A stretch of DNA of 64,000 nucleotides. Origin: Rhodococcus sp. HNM0569 (GTDB taxonomy: Bacteria; Actinomycetota; Actinomycetes; Mycobacteriales; Mycobacteriaceae). The notes beneath the pieces were generated by a model. The model saw nothing but the letters and a program-made list of their open reading frames with translations, did no database searches and was not told the DNA's origin. The position numbers and the translations under genes are program-made. The DNA is taken from contig NZ_JAASAE010000012.1 of the NCBI RefSeq assembly GCF_012726205.1, positions 62,001-126,000 on the forward strand, given 5' to 3'. Positions 24,416-32,745 of this stretch are shown one piece after another (within the stretch, counting starts at the first letter, position 1; each line of letters opens with the position of its first letter).

Positions 24416-25594
24416 ATGAGTGACGCTCCACCCCGGCACCCGACGACCGTGACCGACTGGTCCGACCACCGCCGCAGGGCTCACGTGCGCGCCACCCGCT
24501 TCGGCGCGTCGTGGCGTCCTCCGGTGCTCAGGATGCTCGCCCGCGCCGCGGTCGTCGTGCTCTTGCCGGTGCTCGTCGTCGCGAGTCTCTACTGGAACCT
24601 CGACGTCCGGCCCGAGGCCGAGCGGCTGGCCCACACCGAACCGCAGATCCACTCGATCGCCGACGCCGCGGCCCCCGCCGACTCGCGCACCGCCGTCGTC
24701 GACCTCGTCGGCCTCGGCAATCTCGACGCCGCACCCACCGCGCGCACACTCACGTCGTTCACCGAGATCGGCCAGGTGTGGGCCGTCCAGTACGACAACG
24801 CCGGTATCGACACCCGGGTGATCAGCGATCTGATCGCCGAGCGTGCCGGCGACGCGGCGGTCGACCACATCGTGCTGTCGGGACACAGCATGGGCGGCGT
24901 GATCGCGCTCGAGGTCGCGCGGCACCTGTACCACGACACCGACATCGTGCTCACCGGCGTCGTGCTCGATTCGACCCCGCTCGACCTGCACTCGGTGCGG
25001 CCCGAGAGCCGCGACGCGGGCGAGGAGATGATGCGCTGGGTCGGCTGGCTGCCCGGCGCGCGCGAGAGCCGCAGCCTGCGGCTGCTCGTCGAGGTGGCCG
25101 CGCGCAAGGACCGTTTCCTGGACGGCGGTCTCTTCCGCGACGGCACGGGCCTGCTGCCCGACGTCGACCTCCGGCAGCTGTACGACGTGCTCGGCGAGGT
25201 GGGCCGCGACAAGATCATGCGGCAGGACGTCGCGAGCAACAGCCTGATCGAATCGCAGTTCGCGGCGATCGTCGCGTCGGGCGCGTCGCGCAACCTGGGT
25301 GCGCTCACCGAGCCGGTCGGTGACAAGCCGCGCCCGGGGGTGGTGTTCCTGCGGCCGCGGCACGCCGCCGCCGACCGGGTCGTCGACGTCGACCACACGC
25401 AACGCACGCTGTTCGACGTCGTCGGCGGTTCGAACGGCACATTGCGCGTCGTGCGGATGGACGGCACCGGACACGCCAACCCCAACCAGGCGCCCGGCGC
25501 CTACAACACCGCGATCGAACGGCAGGTGGTGCCGTACCTGCGGGCGAACCTGCGGGAACCGCGGCCGCTCGCGCTCGCGGAAGCGCCTCGATAG
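24416..25594 (+). CDS. Membrane-anchored alpha/beta hydrolase
   Basis: A 392-residue alpha/beta hydrolase with one N-terminal transmembrane segment (about residues 40-60, MLARAAVVVLLPVLVVASLY). The nucleophile elbow GHSMGG lies near residue 161, and a C-terminal GHANPNQ supplies the likely His. A reaction cannot be named. The start ATG at 24416 is preceded by a G-rich stretch. The gene is divergent from the Eis-type gene with only 40 bp between starts, and is followed 68 bp later by mgtE. Confidence 0.85.
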   Translation: MSDAPPRHPTTVTDWSDHRRRAHVRATRFGASWRPPVLRMLARAAVVVLLPVLVVASLYWNLDVRPEAERLAHTEPQIHSIADAAAPADSRTAVVDLVGLGNLDAAPTARTLTSFTEIGQVWAVQYDNAGIDTRVISDLIAERAGDAAVDHIVLSGHSMGGVIALEVARHLYHDTDIVLTGVVLDSTPLDLHSVRPESRDAGEEMMRWVGWLPGARESRSLRLLVEVAARKDRFLDGGLFRDGTGLLPDVDLRQLYDVLGEVGRDKIMRQDVASNSLIESQFAAIVASGASRNLGALTEPVGDKPRPGVVFLRPRHAAADRVVDVDHTQRTLFDVVGGSNGTLRVVRMDGTGHANPNQAPGAYNTAIERQVVPYLRANLREPRPLALAEAPR

Positions 25595-25662
25595 TGCTCT
25601 CCCCAGGGTGCCCCGATAGGCGATAGTGGGAACGGCGCCGCGAGGCGGGAAGGGAGCGGCAC

Positions 25663-26997
25663 GTGGGCGACGACACGGTGCAGAGCGAACGATCCGGCGA
25701 GGCGGCCGAGCTCGCCCGCACACAGGCGCGGCTCGCCGGCATGGACACCGCGGAGGTCGTCGACTTCCTCGGCCGCATGAACCGCGGCGACCGTGCCGTC
25801 GCATTCCGGTTGCTGCCGAAGGCCCGTGCCGTCGAAGTGTTCGAGGACCTCGATCCGTCGGTGCAGGGCGAACTGATCGAGGCCCTGCAGGACTCGACCA
25901 CCTCCGAGCTGTTCGCCGCGCTCGACCCGGACGACCGCGCGCCTCTGCTCGACGAACTGCCCGCGGGCGTCGCCGCCCGGCTGCTGTCCGGGCTGCCCCG
26001 CACCGAGCAGGCGTCCACGACGGCGCTGCTCGGCTATCCCGTCGACAGCGCGGGCCGGCGGATGTCGCCGGAGGTCGCGTACGTGCCCGAGGGCATCACC
26101 GCGGGCGCCGCGCTCGAGCGGTTGCGCGCGATGGGCGAGCAGGTCGAGACGATCTACATCGTCCCGGTCCTCGGCCCGGGCAGGCGCGTCGAGGGTGTCG
26201 TGTCGCTGCGCAGGCTGCTCGTGTCCGATCCCGCGACACTCGTCGACGACCTCATGTCGGACGCGACGACGGTGCGCGCCACCGACGACCGGCAGGAAGC
26301 GGCCAACAAGGTGCGTGCGGGTGGCTTCGTCGGTGTGCCCGTCGTCGACGCCGAGGACCGGCTGCTCGGCATCTTCACCGTCGACGACGCGATGCGCGTG
26401 CTCGAGGCCGAGGACGACGAGGATTCGGCGCGCGTCGGCGGTAGCGAGCCGCTGCGCAGGCCGTACCTGTCGGTGCCGGTGTTCGGGCTCGTGCGGGCCC
26501 GCATCGTGTGGCTGCTCGTGCTGATCGCGGCCGCGACGCTGACGGTGGGCGTGCAGTCGCACTACGAGGCCGAACTCGACCAGGTCGTCGCGCTCGCGCT
26601 GTTCATTCCGCTGCTGATCGGGACCGGTGGCAATGCCGGCTCGCAGGCCGCGACGACCGTCGTGCGCGCGATGGCCGTCGGTGACGTGCGGCCCGTCGAC
26701 GTCGCACGCGTCGTGGGCCGCGAGATCGCGACGGGTTTTCTGCTCGGCGCGACCCTCGCCGTCGTCGGTGTCGGGCCTGCGATGGCTGTCGCAGGCGTGA
26801 AAGTGGGCCTCGTGCTGGCGATCACGGTGGTGTGCGTGTGCACCCTCGCGACCGCCGTCGGTTCGACGGTGCCGATGACCGCGAAACGCATCGGGATCGA
26901 CCCCGCGATCGTGTCGGCGCCGTTCATCTCCACGTTCGTCGACACGACCGGGCTCGTCATCTACTTCTCGGTCGCCAAGGTCGTGCTCGGCATCTGA
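25663..26997 (+). CDS. mgtE: Magnesium transporter MgtE
   Basis: A 444-residue Mg2+ channel. The N-terminal superhelical domain (residues 1-125, with VVDFLGRMNRGDRAVAFRLL), two CBS domains (about 130-255) and a five-helix membrane domain (from about 275) are in the family order. GTGGNAGSQAATTVVRAMAVG-type pore sequence is near residue 320. GTG is the start, after ggagcggc. The first copy of the 40-bp repeat follows three bases after the stop codon. Confidence 0.95.
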   Translation: MGDDTVQSERSGEAAELARTQARLAGMDTAEVVDFLGRMNRGDRAVAFRLLPKARAVEVFEDLDPSVQGELIEALQDSTTSELFAALDPDDRAPLLDELPAGVAARLLSGLPRTEQASTTALLGYPVDSAGRRMSPEVAYVPEGITAGAALERLRAMGEQVETIYIVPVLGPGRRVEGVVSLRRLLVSDPATLVDDLMSDATTVRATDDRQEAANKVRAGGFVGVPVVDAEDRLLGIFTVDDAMRVLEAEDDEDSARVGGSEPLRRPYLSVPVFGLVRARIVWLLVLIAAATLTVGVQSHYEAELDQVVALALFIPLLIGTGGNAGSQAATTVVRAMAVGDVRPVDVARVVGREIATGFLLGATLAVVGVGPAMAVAGVKVGLVLAITVVCVCTLATAVGSTVPMTAKRIGIDPAIVSAPFISTFVDTTGLVIYFSVAKVVLGI

Positions 26998-27000
26998 CCC

Positions 27001-27040
27001 GTGAGCACTTTGCGAGTCCAGGTACGCCGGTTTCACTCAC
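27001..27040. repeat. 40-bp gene-end repeat, copy 1
   Basis: The element runs from GTGAGC to the imperfect complement ACTCAC and matches copy 2 (44335-44374) at 34 of 40 bases. It lies between the convergent mgtE and lyase genes. Its right end supplies the TGA stop of the lyase on the minus strand. The position suggests a role at transcription ends. Confidence 0.8.
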
Positions 27041-27950
27041 GGGGTGTGGGCTTCGACCGGCCGCCTGCCGCGAGCATGCGCCCGGGTAACGGCTTGCCGA
27101 GCGCACGCGACGCGCATGCCGCGGCGTCGAGCACGCGGCCGAGGTCGATGCCGGTGGAGATCCCGCTGTCCTCGAACATGTACGCGAGTTCTTCGGTCGC
27201 GATGTTGCCGCTCGCACCCGGTGCGAACGGGCAGCCGCCCAGTCCGCCCACCGATGCGTCGAACTGGCGCACCCCGAGACCGTATGCGGCCCAGGCGTTC
27301 GCGAGTCCCTGACCGCGTGTGTCGTGCAGGTGCAGGCCGAGGTCGGTGCCGGGCGCGCTCTGCAGCACGCGGCCCAGGACGTCGAGGGTGCGGCCGGGTG
27401 CTGCGGTGCCGATCGTGTCGGCGACCGACAGCGAATCGGCCCCGTCCGCGACGGCACGGCGCGCGATCTCGGCGACACGCGACGGCGGGGTCGGGCCGTC
27501 GAACGGGCAGTCGAACGCGATCGCGACGATGACCTCGAGGTGCCCGCCCGCCTCGTGTACGAGCCGGGCGATCGGGGCGATCAACTCGACCGACTCGGTG
27601 CTCGAACGGCCGACATTGGCCTGCGAGTGACCGTCGGACGCCGACACGACGTACTCGAGGCGGTCGACGCCCGCCGCGAGCGCCCGGCGCACGCCGCCGA
27701 GACCCGCGACGAGCGCGGAGAACGACACGGACGGCCACCGGTGCAACTGTGCGGCAACGGCTTCCGCGTCGGCGAGGGACGGCACCGCGCGAGGCGACAC
27801 GAAAGACGTGGCCTCGATGCGGCGCACGCCGGTCGCGGCGAGCGCGTCGATCAGGTCGATCTTGGCCTCGGTGGGGATCGGATCCTCGATCTGCAGGCCG
27901 TCGCGCGGCCCCACCTCACGGATGTCGACGTCTGGGATGCCTGCGCTCAT
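27033..27950 (-). CDS. HMG-CoA-lyase-like enzyme
   Basis: A 305-residue TIM-barrel lyase of the hydroxymethylglutaryl-CoA lyase family, which cleaves 3-hydroxy-acyl-CoA thioesters to acetyl-CoA and a keto acid. The catalytic features are present: REVGPRDGLQ at the N-terminus, HLHDTRGQGLANA with two metal-type His, and the GGLGGCPFAPGASGNIATEE loop with the catalytic Cys. The ATG overlaps the stop of the CaiB-type gene (ATGA), so CoA transfer and lyase steps are probably consecutive. True HMG-CoA lyase would belong to leucine catabolism, but this operon has no leucine genes, so another 3-hydroxyacyl-CoA is likely. Confidence 0.88.
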   Translation of the reverse strand: MSAGIPDVDIREVGPRDGLQIEDPIPTEAKIDLIDALAATGVRRIEATSFVSPRAVPSLADAEAVAAQLHRWPSVSFSALVAGLGGVRRALAAGVDRLEYVVSASDGHSQANVGRSSTESVELIAPIARLVHEAGGHLEVIVAIAFDCPFDGPTPPSRVAEIARRAVADGADSLSVADTIGTAAPGRTLDVLGRVLQSAPGTDLGLHLHDTRGQGLANAWAAYGLGVRQFDASVGGLGGCPFAPGASGNIATEELAYMFEDSGISTGIDLGRVLDAAACASRALGKPLPGRMLAAGGRSKPTPRE

Positions 27951-29200
27951 GCGATCGTCCCCGCTGCGCGCAGCCGGGCGAGGGTGTCGGCGTCGTAGCC
28001 GAGGATCTCGCCGAGCACCTCGTCGGTGTGTGTGCCGGGTGCGCTCGCCCCGCCGAAGCGGATGCCGCCCGCGGTGTCGCTGAGCTTGGGCACCACGCCG
28101 ACGCCCTTCACCGGTTCGGGGTCGTACCCTTCGTCGCCGGGCATCTTCGACGGGTCGTCGTGGTCGACGAACATCTCCCGCGCGTTGAACTGGGGGTCCA
28201 CCATCACCTCGGCGACCGTGTTGACCGGGCCGGTGACGACGTCGAACTTCTCGAGCACCGCCACCAGGTCGGCCGCGTCGTACTGCGCGGCCCACTCGCC
28301 GATCATGTCGTCGAGTTCGTCCTGCCGGTCGCCGCGTGCGTTGTGGTCGGCGTAGCGGGGATCGGTGCCGAGCTCCGGTCTGCCCATCGCGGCGGCCAGG
28401 CGCATCCACAGCGTGTCCTGGTTGGCGGCGATGATGACCCACAGCCCGTCCTTGGACTTGTAGATGTTCGACGGCGCAATCCGCTCGAGCCGGGTGCCCG
28501 ACGGCTGCCGCACGTGCCCGGCCTTGTGGTAGTCGGGCACGGTGGATTCCTGGATCGCGAGCGACGCCTCGCTGAGCGCGGCATCGACGATCTGGCCGCG
28601 ACCGGTGCGCTCGCGGGCGTACAGCGCGGCGAGCACGCCCTGGAAGGCGAACATGCCGCCGAGGCTGTCGCCCAGCGAGAGCGCGATGCGCGGCGGCGCC
28701 TGGCCCGGGAAGCCGTTGAGGTGACGCAGGCCGCTGATGCCCTCGGCGACCGACGCGTAGCCGGGCCGTTCCGAATAGGGCCCGGTCTGCCCGTAGCCGG
28801 ACACGCGGGCCAGGATCAGGCGCGGGTTGAGCTCGCCGAGCACCTCGTAGCCGATGCCCCACCGCTCGAGCGTGCCGGGCCGGAAGCTCTCCACCACGAC
28901 GTCCGCGGTGCGCGCGAGCTCGAGGAAGATCTCCTTGCCCGCGTCGGTGCGCAGGTCGAGGCTGATGCAGCGCTTGTTGCGCGCGTGCACGCGCCAGAAC
29001 AGCTTCTGGCCGCCCTGCCCCCAGTCGCGCAGCGGATCGGGACGGTCGGGAGCTTCGATCTTGACGACGTCGGCACCCATGTCGCCCAGCAGCCGGCCGC
29101 AGTACGGCCCCGCGATGAGGGTGCCGAGTTCGAGTACGCGGAGCCCGCCGAGCGCGCCTGCGGCGCCGCCGGCGTCTGCGGGAGTCTGGGAGGTCGTCAT
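27947..29200 (-). CDS. CaiB/BaiF-type (family III) CoA-transferase
   Basis: A 417-residue family III CoA-transferase that would move CoA between carboxylic acids. GLRVLELGTLIAGPYCGRLL near residue 18, DMGADVVKIEAP, HARNKRCISLDL and the GDSLGGMFA segment, with the expected nucleophilic Asp near residue 164, fit the family. It is the first gene of a two-gene operon with the lyase, divergent from the dioxygenase-like gene. Two CCGATWATCGG-type sites lie in the 230-bp promoter region between them. The acid activated is unknown. Confidence 0.9.
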   Translation of the reverse strand: MTTSQTPADAGGAAGALGGLRVLELGTLIAGPYCGRLLGDMGADVVKIEAPDRPDPLRDWGQGGQKLFWRVHARNKRCISLDLRTDAGKEIFLELARTADVVVESFRPGTLERWGIGYEVLGELNPRLILARVSGYGQTGPYSERPGYASVAEGISGLRHLNGFPGQAPPRIALSLGDSLGGMFAFQGVLAALYARERTGRGQIVDAALSEASLAIQESTVPDYHKAGHVRQPSGTRLERIAPSNIYKSKDGLWVIIAANQDTLWMRLAAAMGRPELGTDPRYADHNARGDRQDELDDMIGEWAAQYDAADLVAVLEKFDVVTGPVNTVAEVMVDPQFNAREMFVDHDDPSKMPGDEGYDPEPVKGVGVVPKLSDTAGGIRFGGASAPGTHTDEVLGEILGYDADTLARLRAAGTIA

Positions 29201-29248
29201 CTCGTGCCTTCGTGTGGGGCGGGCGGATACCGGCGGCTCGGGTGCAAC

Positions 29249-29259
29249 CCGATAATCGG
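29249..29259. promoter_or_regulatory. IclR-type operator A
   Basis: CCGATAATCGG is a perfect 5-1-5 inverted repeat 49 bp upstream of the CoA-transferase start. It matches the sites at 29325-29335 and 32674-32684. Confidence 0.7.
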
Positions 29260-29324
29260 ACGCTCACGTCCGGGTGGTCGTAGTCAACAGGATCGCCGCG
29301 AACGGGTCAAGAGTCGTTGATCAC

Positions 29325-29335
29325 TCGATAATCGG
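29325..29335. promoter_or_regulatory. IclR-type operator B
   Basis: TCGATAATCGG differs from site A by one base and continues identically with ACGCT/ACGCTC. It lies 95 bp before the dioxygenase-like gene. With site A it would allow control of both divergent operons by one regulator. Confidence 0.68.
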
Positions 29336-29430
29336 ACGCTATCGTCCCGATATCGCTCACTCTGGAGTGCCCGCCGCCCTGCACATCCCGTGTTCCGGCC
29401 GGCACCTGCTTCTCGGAAGGAGTCCGAATC

Positions 29431-30648
29431 GTGCCGTACTACCGACGCCTGGGTGAAGTGCCCGACGAGCGTCACGTGGCCTTCACCGCCGCGTCGGGCG
29501 AGCAGTGCTTCGAAGAGTTCATCGGCGAAGAGGGATTCTCCGGCACCGGCTCGCTGCTCTACCACGTGGGCGTGCCCTCGAGTCTGGTCGACTCGCAGCC
29601 GTGGGATCTGGGCGATCAGCGTCTGCGCGCGAACGATCCGCTGAAACCGCGTCACCTGAGGCTGCCCGAACTGTTCCCGGACGGGGTGACCGGTCGCGAC
29701 GCGGTGCGCTCGCGCGTCACGGCGCTCGCGAACTCCGACGTGCGCCTCGCGTATGTCGTTGCCGACGCCGAATCGCCGTTGTACTGCAACGCGATCGGCG
29801 ACGAGATCGTCTACCTCGAGGCCGGCTCGGCGCGCGTCGACACGATCTTCGGTTCGCTCGACGTGCGTCAGGGCGACAATGTCGTCATCCCGCGCGCCAC
29901 GATCCATCGTTGGATCCCGACGTCCGGCGAGCTGCGCGCGTATGTCGTCGAAGCCGCCGGGCACGTGCGCCCGCCCGCGAAGTACCTCACCAGGTACGGG
30001 CAGTTCCTCGAAGGCTCGCCCCTCAACGAACGCGACATGCGCGGTCCCGAGTCGATCCTGTTGGCCGACAGGGCAGATCGCGAACGCGACACCGACGTCT
30101 ACGTCAAACATCGCGGCGACGGCGGCGTCAGCGGCTCGGTCGTCACGTACGACCACCACCCGTTCGACGTCGTGGGATGGGACGGCTGCCTGTACCCGTA
30201 TGCGTTCAACTACCGCAACTTCTCCCCCGTGACGGGCAAGGTGATCCAGCCACCGTCGACCTATCAGATCCTCGAGGGCGACAACTTCGTGGTGTGCAAC
30301 TTCGTGCCGCGCAAGCTCGAATACCACCCGCAGGCGATCACGGTTCCCTACTACCACTCCAACGTCGATTCCGACGAGGTGATGTTCTACTACGCCGGCG
30401 AGACCGCGGCCCGCAAGGGCACCGGGATCGGCAACGCGTCGATCACGCTGCACCCCGCGGGATACACGCACGGGCCGACGCGCAGGGCGTACCTCGATTC
30501 GGTCGGCGCCACCGAGAGCAGGGAGATGGCCTTCATGGTCGACACCTTCCGTCCGCTGCAGGTCGCCGAGGCGGCGCTCGCGTGCGACCAGCACGACTAC
30601 GCGTGGACGTGGTCGGGACGGCACGGCGCGAAGGAGGATCGCGCATGA
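29431..30648 (+). CDS. Homogentisate 1,2-dioxygenase-like ring-cleavage enzyme
   Basis: A 405-residue cupin-fold protein of the homogentisate dioxygenase family, which opens hydroquinone-type rings with O2 at a non-haem Fe(II). Family segments are GEEGFSGTGSLLYHV, the cupin strand GDNVVIPRATIHRW, NYRNFSPVTGKVIQPPSTYQ, and PYYHSNVDSDEVMFY plus PAGYTHGP, which hold the probable His, acidic and His iron ligands. It is shorter than the human enzyme (about 445). It is coupled to a hydrolase gene and linked to CoA-transferase and lyase genes, but there is no fumarylacetoacetase or maleylacetoacetate isomerase nearby. A substituted hydroquinone other than homogentisate is therefore possible. Confidence 0.85.
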   Translation: MPYYRRLGEVPDERHVAFTAASGEQCFEEFIGEEGFSGTGSLLYHVGVPSSLVDSQPWDLGDQRLRANDPLKPRHLRLPELFPDGVTGRDAVRSRVTALANSDVRLAYVVADAESPLYCNAIGDEIVYLEAGSARVDTIFGSLDVRQGDNVVIPRATIHRWIPTSGELRAYVVEAAGHVRPPAKYLTRYGQFLEGSPLNERDMRGPESILLADRADRERDTDVYVKHRGDGGVSGSVVTYDHHPFDVVGWDGCLYPYAFNYRNFSPVTGKVIQPPSTYQILEGDNFVVCNFVPRKLEYHPQAITVPYYHSNVDSDEVMFYYAGETAARKGTGIGNASITLHPAGYTHGPTRRAYLDSVGATESREMAFMVDTFRPLQVAEAALACDQHDYAWTWSGRHGAKEDRA

Positions 30649-31835
30649 GCGGCGTGCGGCGCGAAGCGCTGGTTCTGCACCTCGAAGAGGCGCCCCAGGC
30701 CGTCGAGACGTACGGCTTCGCGGGCACCCAGGGTGTCACTCTCGAAGGGCAGCTGCTGCGCACCGATGCGTCGTCGGACACGCTGTTCGTGTGCATGCAC
30801 CCGACATCGACCTTGCAGCTCATGCCGATTCCGACGGCGATGGCGGAGCGCGGCATGCACGTCCTGTGCGCGGCGAGCCGGTATCCCAAAAACGACTCGG
30901 CACTCGTGTTCGAGAAGGTCCTGCTCGACCTCGGAGGCTGGATTCGTTGGGCGCGTGAGGAAGCGGGCTACGGCAAGGTCGTCCTGATGGGCTGGTCGGG
31001 CGGCGGCTCCCTGTCGTTGCTGTACCAGGCAGAGGCCGAGGATCCCACGATCACGCGCACTCCCGCAGGCGATCCCGTCGACGTCGCGGGCGCGGGCCTG
31101 ATCCCCGCCGACGGTGTCGTGTTCATCGCGGCGCACCTCTCGCGTGCCGAGACGCTCACCGAGTGGATGGACCCGTCGGTGCTCGACGAATCCGATCCGT
31201 ACACGCGGGACGCCGAACTCGACATCTACGCCGCCGACCCGCGGCACACGCCGCCCTACGACGCCGGCTTCGTCGAGACGTTCCGACAGGCGCAGCGCGA
31301 CCGCAACCACCGCATCACCGCATGGGTGCGTGGCGAACTCGATCGGCTGAAGGACGCGGACGGCCCCGAGATCGAGCGGCCGTTCATCGTGCATCGCACG
31401 ATGTGCGACGTGCGCTGGCTCGATGCGTCCCTTGACCCCAACGAGCGCAGGCCGGGCTGGTGTTATCTCGGCGATCCGCGCACCGCGAATGCGGGTCCGG
31501 TGGGCCTGGCACGGTTTTCGACGCTGCGTTCGTGGCTGAGCCAGTGGAGCCTCGCGGACTCGCGGGCGCGCAGCGTGCTCAACGCGCCGCGCATCACCGG
31601 TACCCCGGTGCTGCAGATCGAGAACTCCGCCGACGACGCCGTACCCGCGACACACAATGCGATCGTGCGCGCCGCACTCGGCACCGCCGACAAGAGCTAC
31701 GAGCTGATCCAGGGGGCCACCCACTACTACAAGGGTCAGCCCGAGCATCTCGAGCGGTGTGTCGACATCATCGACAGTTGGTGCCGTGCACGCGAACTGC
31801 TCACCTCACCGGCCCCTGCTGTCTCCCGCACGTGA
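30645..31835 (+). CDS. Alpha/beta hydrolase, ring-cleavage cluster
   Basis: A 396-residue alpha/beta hydrolase. The nucleophile elbow is GWSGGGS near residue 120, the likely acid is in QIENSADDAVP near residue 330, and the His is in GATHYYKG near residue 365. About 110 residues (150-300) form an unusually large lid region. The ATG overlaps the dioxygenase stop (ATGA) and has an aaggagg site, so the two proteins are made together. It probably hydrolyses the ring-cleavage product or a related thioester. This is inference from position. Confidence 0.82.
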   Translation: MSGVRREALVLHLEEAPQAVETYGFAGTQGVTLEGQLLRTDASSDTLFVCMHPTSTLQLMPIPTAMAERGMHVLCAASRYPKNDSALVFEKVLLDLGGWIRWAREEAGYGKVVLMGWSGGGSLSLLYQAEAEDPTITRTPAGDPVDVAGAGLIPADGVVFIAAHLSRAETLTEWMDPSVLDESDPYTRDAELDIYAADPRHTPPYDAGFVETFRQAQRDRNHRITAWVRGELDRLKDADGPEIERPFIVHRTMCDVRWLDASLDPNERRPGWCYLGDPRTANAGPVGLARFSTLRSWLSQWSLADSRARSVLNAPRITGTPVLQIENSADDAVPATHNAIVRAALGTADKSYELIQGATHYYKGQPEHLERCVDIIDSWCRARELLTSPAPAVSRT

Positions 31836-31845
31836 GCAGTGCGGG
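31825..31845 (+). terminator. Hairpin across the hydrolase stop codon
   Basis: CCCGCAC and GTGCGGG form a 7-bp stem around a 7-base loop that contains the TGA stop. No T-run follows, so termination is not certain. The hairpin lies between convergent hydrolase and iclR genes. Confidence 0.4.
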
Positions 31846-31951
31846 TGCGCGGACGGTCCGTTCTGCACGGGTTTCGGCTGCGTTGCGCAGGTTTCGGTAG
31901 GCCGCACCGTGTCTGTCGGCACCACAAGGTGTGCTCGGTAACGGAGCCTGA

Positions 31952-32653
31952 TCAGTTCTCGAGCAATTCCTGACTGATCGCGTCGGCGGCACGTACGACG
32001 ACCTCGTGCCGGGCCTTGACGTCGGCGGTGCGTTCGGTCGGTGTGTAGACGGTGAGGCACGCGACGACGCCGTCCATCGAACGGATCGGGACGGCGAGCC
32101 CCGACATGCCCGCGGCCTCTTCGTCCTTGGTCATCGCATAGCCACGGCGGCGGATGCGGCCGAGTTCGGGCAGCAGCGGATGGTCGGGATCGCCGAGGAT
32201 CTGCAGCTGCTCGTCGGGTTCGAGGTGGGCGAGGATGACGCGGCCGCCGACGGTGTCGGCGAGGTCGTAGCGCAAGCCCGGCGGGTAGGAGATCTGCACG
32301 AAGTGTTCGCGATTGGCGACGCGATGCATCGACAGCGTCTGGCCGCCGTCGCGCAGGCTGAGCACGACGGTCTCGCGCAACTCGTCGACGAGGACCCGCA
32401 TGTGCGGGTGCGCGGCGTCGCGGACGGCCCACTCGACGTGTTGCGCGAGCGCGAACAGTTTGGGCCCGAGCCGGTAGATGCCCTCGTTGCGTTTGACGAA
32501 TCCGCGCTGTTCGAGAGTCGACAGCAACCGATACGCGACGGTGCGGGACAGGTCGAGTTCGCGCGCGGCCTCGGCGATCGACAGCGAACCACGCTGGCCC
32601 AGGAACTCGAGCACCTCGAGTGCCTGGTCCGTGGTCTTGGAAACCTCGACCAT
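31952..32653 (-). CDS. IclR-family regulator of the ring-cleavage cluster
   Basis: A 233-residue IclR protein. The winged helix spans residues 5-65 (LSIAEAARELDLSRTVAYRLLS) and the effector domain the rest. The ATG at 32653 was chosen because a ggagg site lies seven bases before it; the ATG at 32659 touches that site. A perfect 15-bp inverted repeat lies 19 bp upstream (32672-32686), and its core recurs twice before the dioxygenase and CoA-transferase genes. The regulator is therefore very likely autoregulated and specific for the cluster at 27033-31835. The effector would be a pathway intermediate. Confidence 0.9.
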   Translation of the reverse strand: MVEVSKTTDQALEVLEFLGQRGSLSIAEAARELDLSRTVAYRLLSTLEQRGFVKRNEGIYRLGPKLFALAQHVEWAVRDAAHPHMRVLVDELRETVVLSLRDGGQTLSMHRVANREHFVQISYPPGLRYDLADTVGGRVILAHLEPDEQLQILGDPDHPLLPELGRIRRRGYAMTKDEEAAGMSGLAVPIRSMDGVVACLTVYTPTERTADVKARHEVVVRAADAISQELLEN

Positions 32654-32671
32654 GCCCATCCCTCCGAAAAC

Positions 32672-32686
32672 ATCCGATTATCGGAT
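32672..32686. promoter_or_regulatory. IclR-type operator C (autoregulatory)
   Basis: ATCCGAT-T-ATCGGAT is a perfect 7-1-7 inverted repeat just upstream of iclR. The core CCGATTATCGG is the complement of site A at 29249-29259. Confidence 0.75.
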
Positions 32687-32745
32687 GCTAGTCGGCGGGT
32701 GTCGCCGCGACAACGAGGGGCGCTGCTCGCGCGGCGAGAGGGTCC

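Noticed and set aside
27033-29267. A 744-codon open frame on the minus strand covering both the lyase and CoA-transferase genes
   Set aside because: Only the part up to 27950 is lyase; the upstream part is an Arg/Pro-rich shadow of the CoA-transferase gene in another frame, and the lyase has its own ATG overlapping the previous stop.
29431-30648. Standard homogentisate dioxygenase of tyrosine catabolism
   Set aside because: Not excluded for the enzyme itself, but the usual partner genes are missing and other enzymes take their place, so the gene name hmgA was not assigned.
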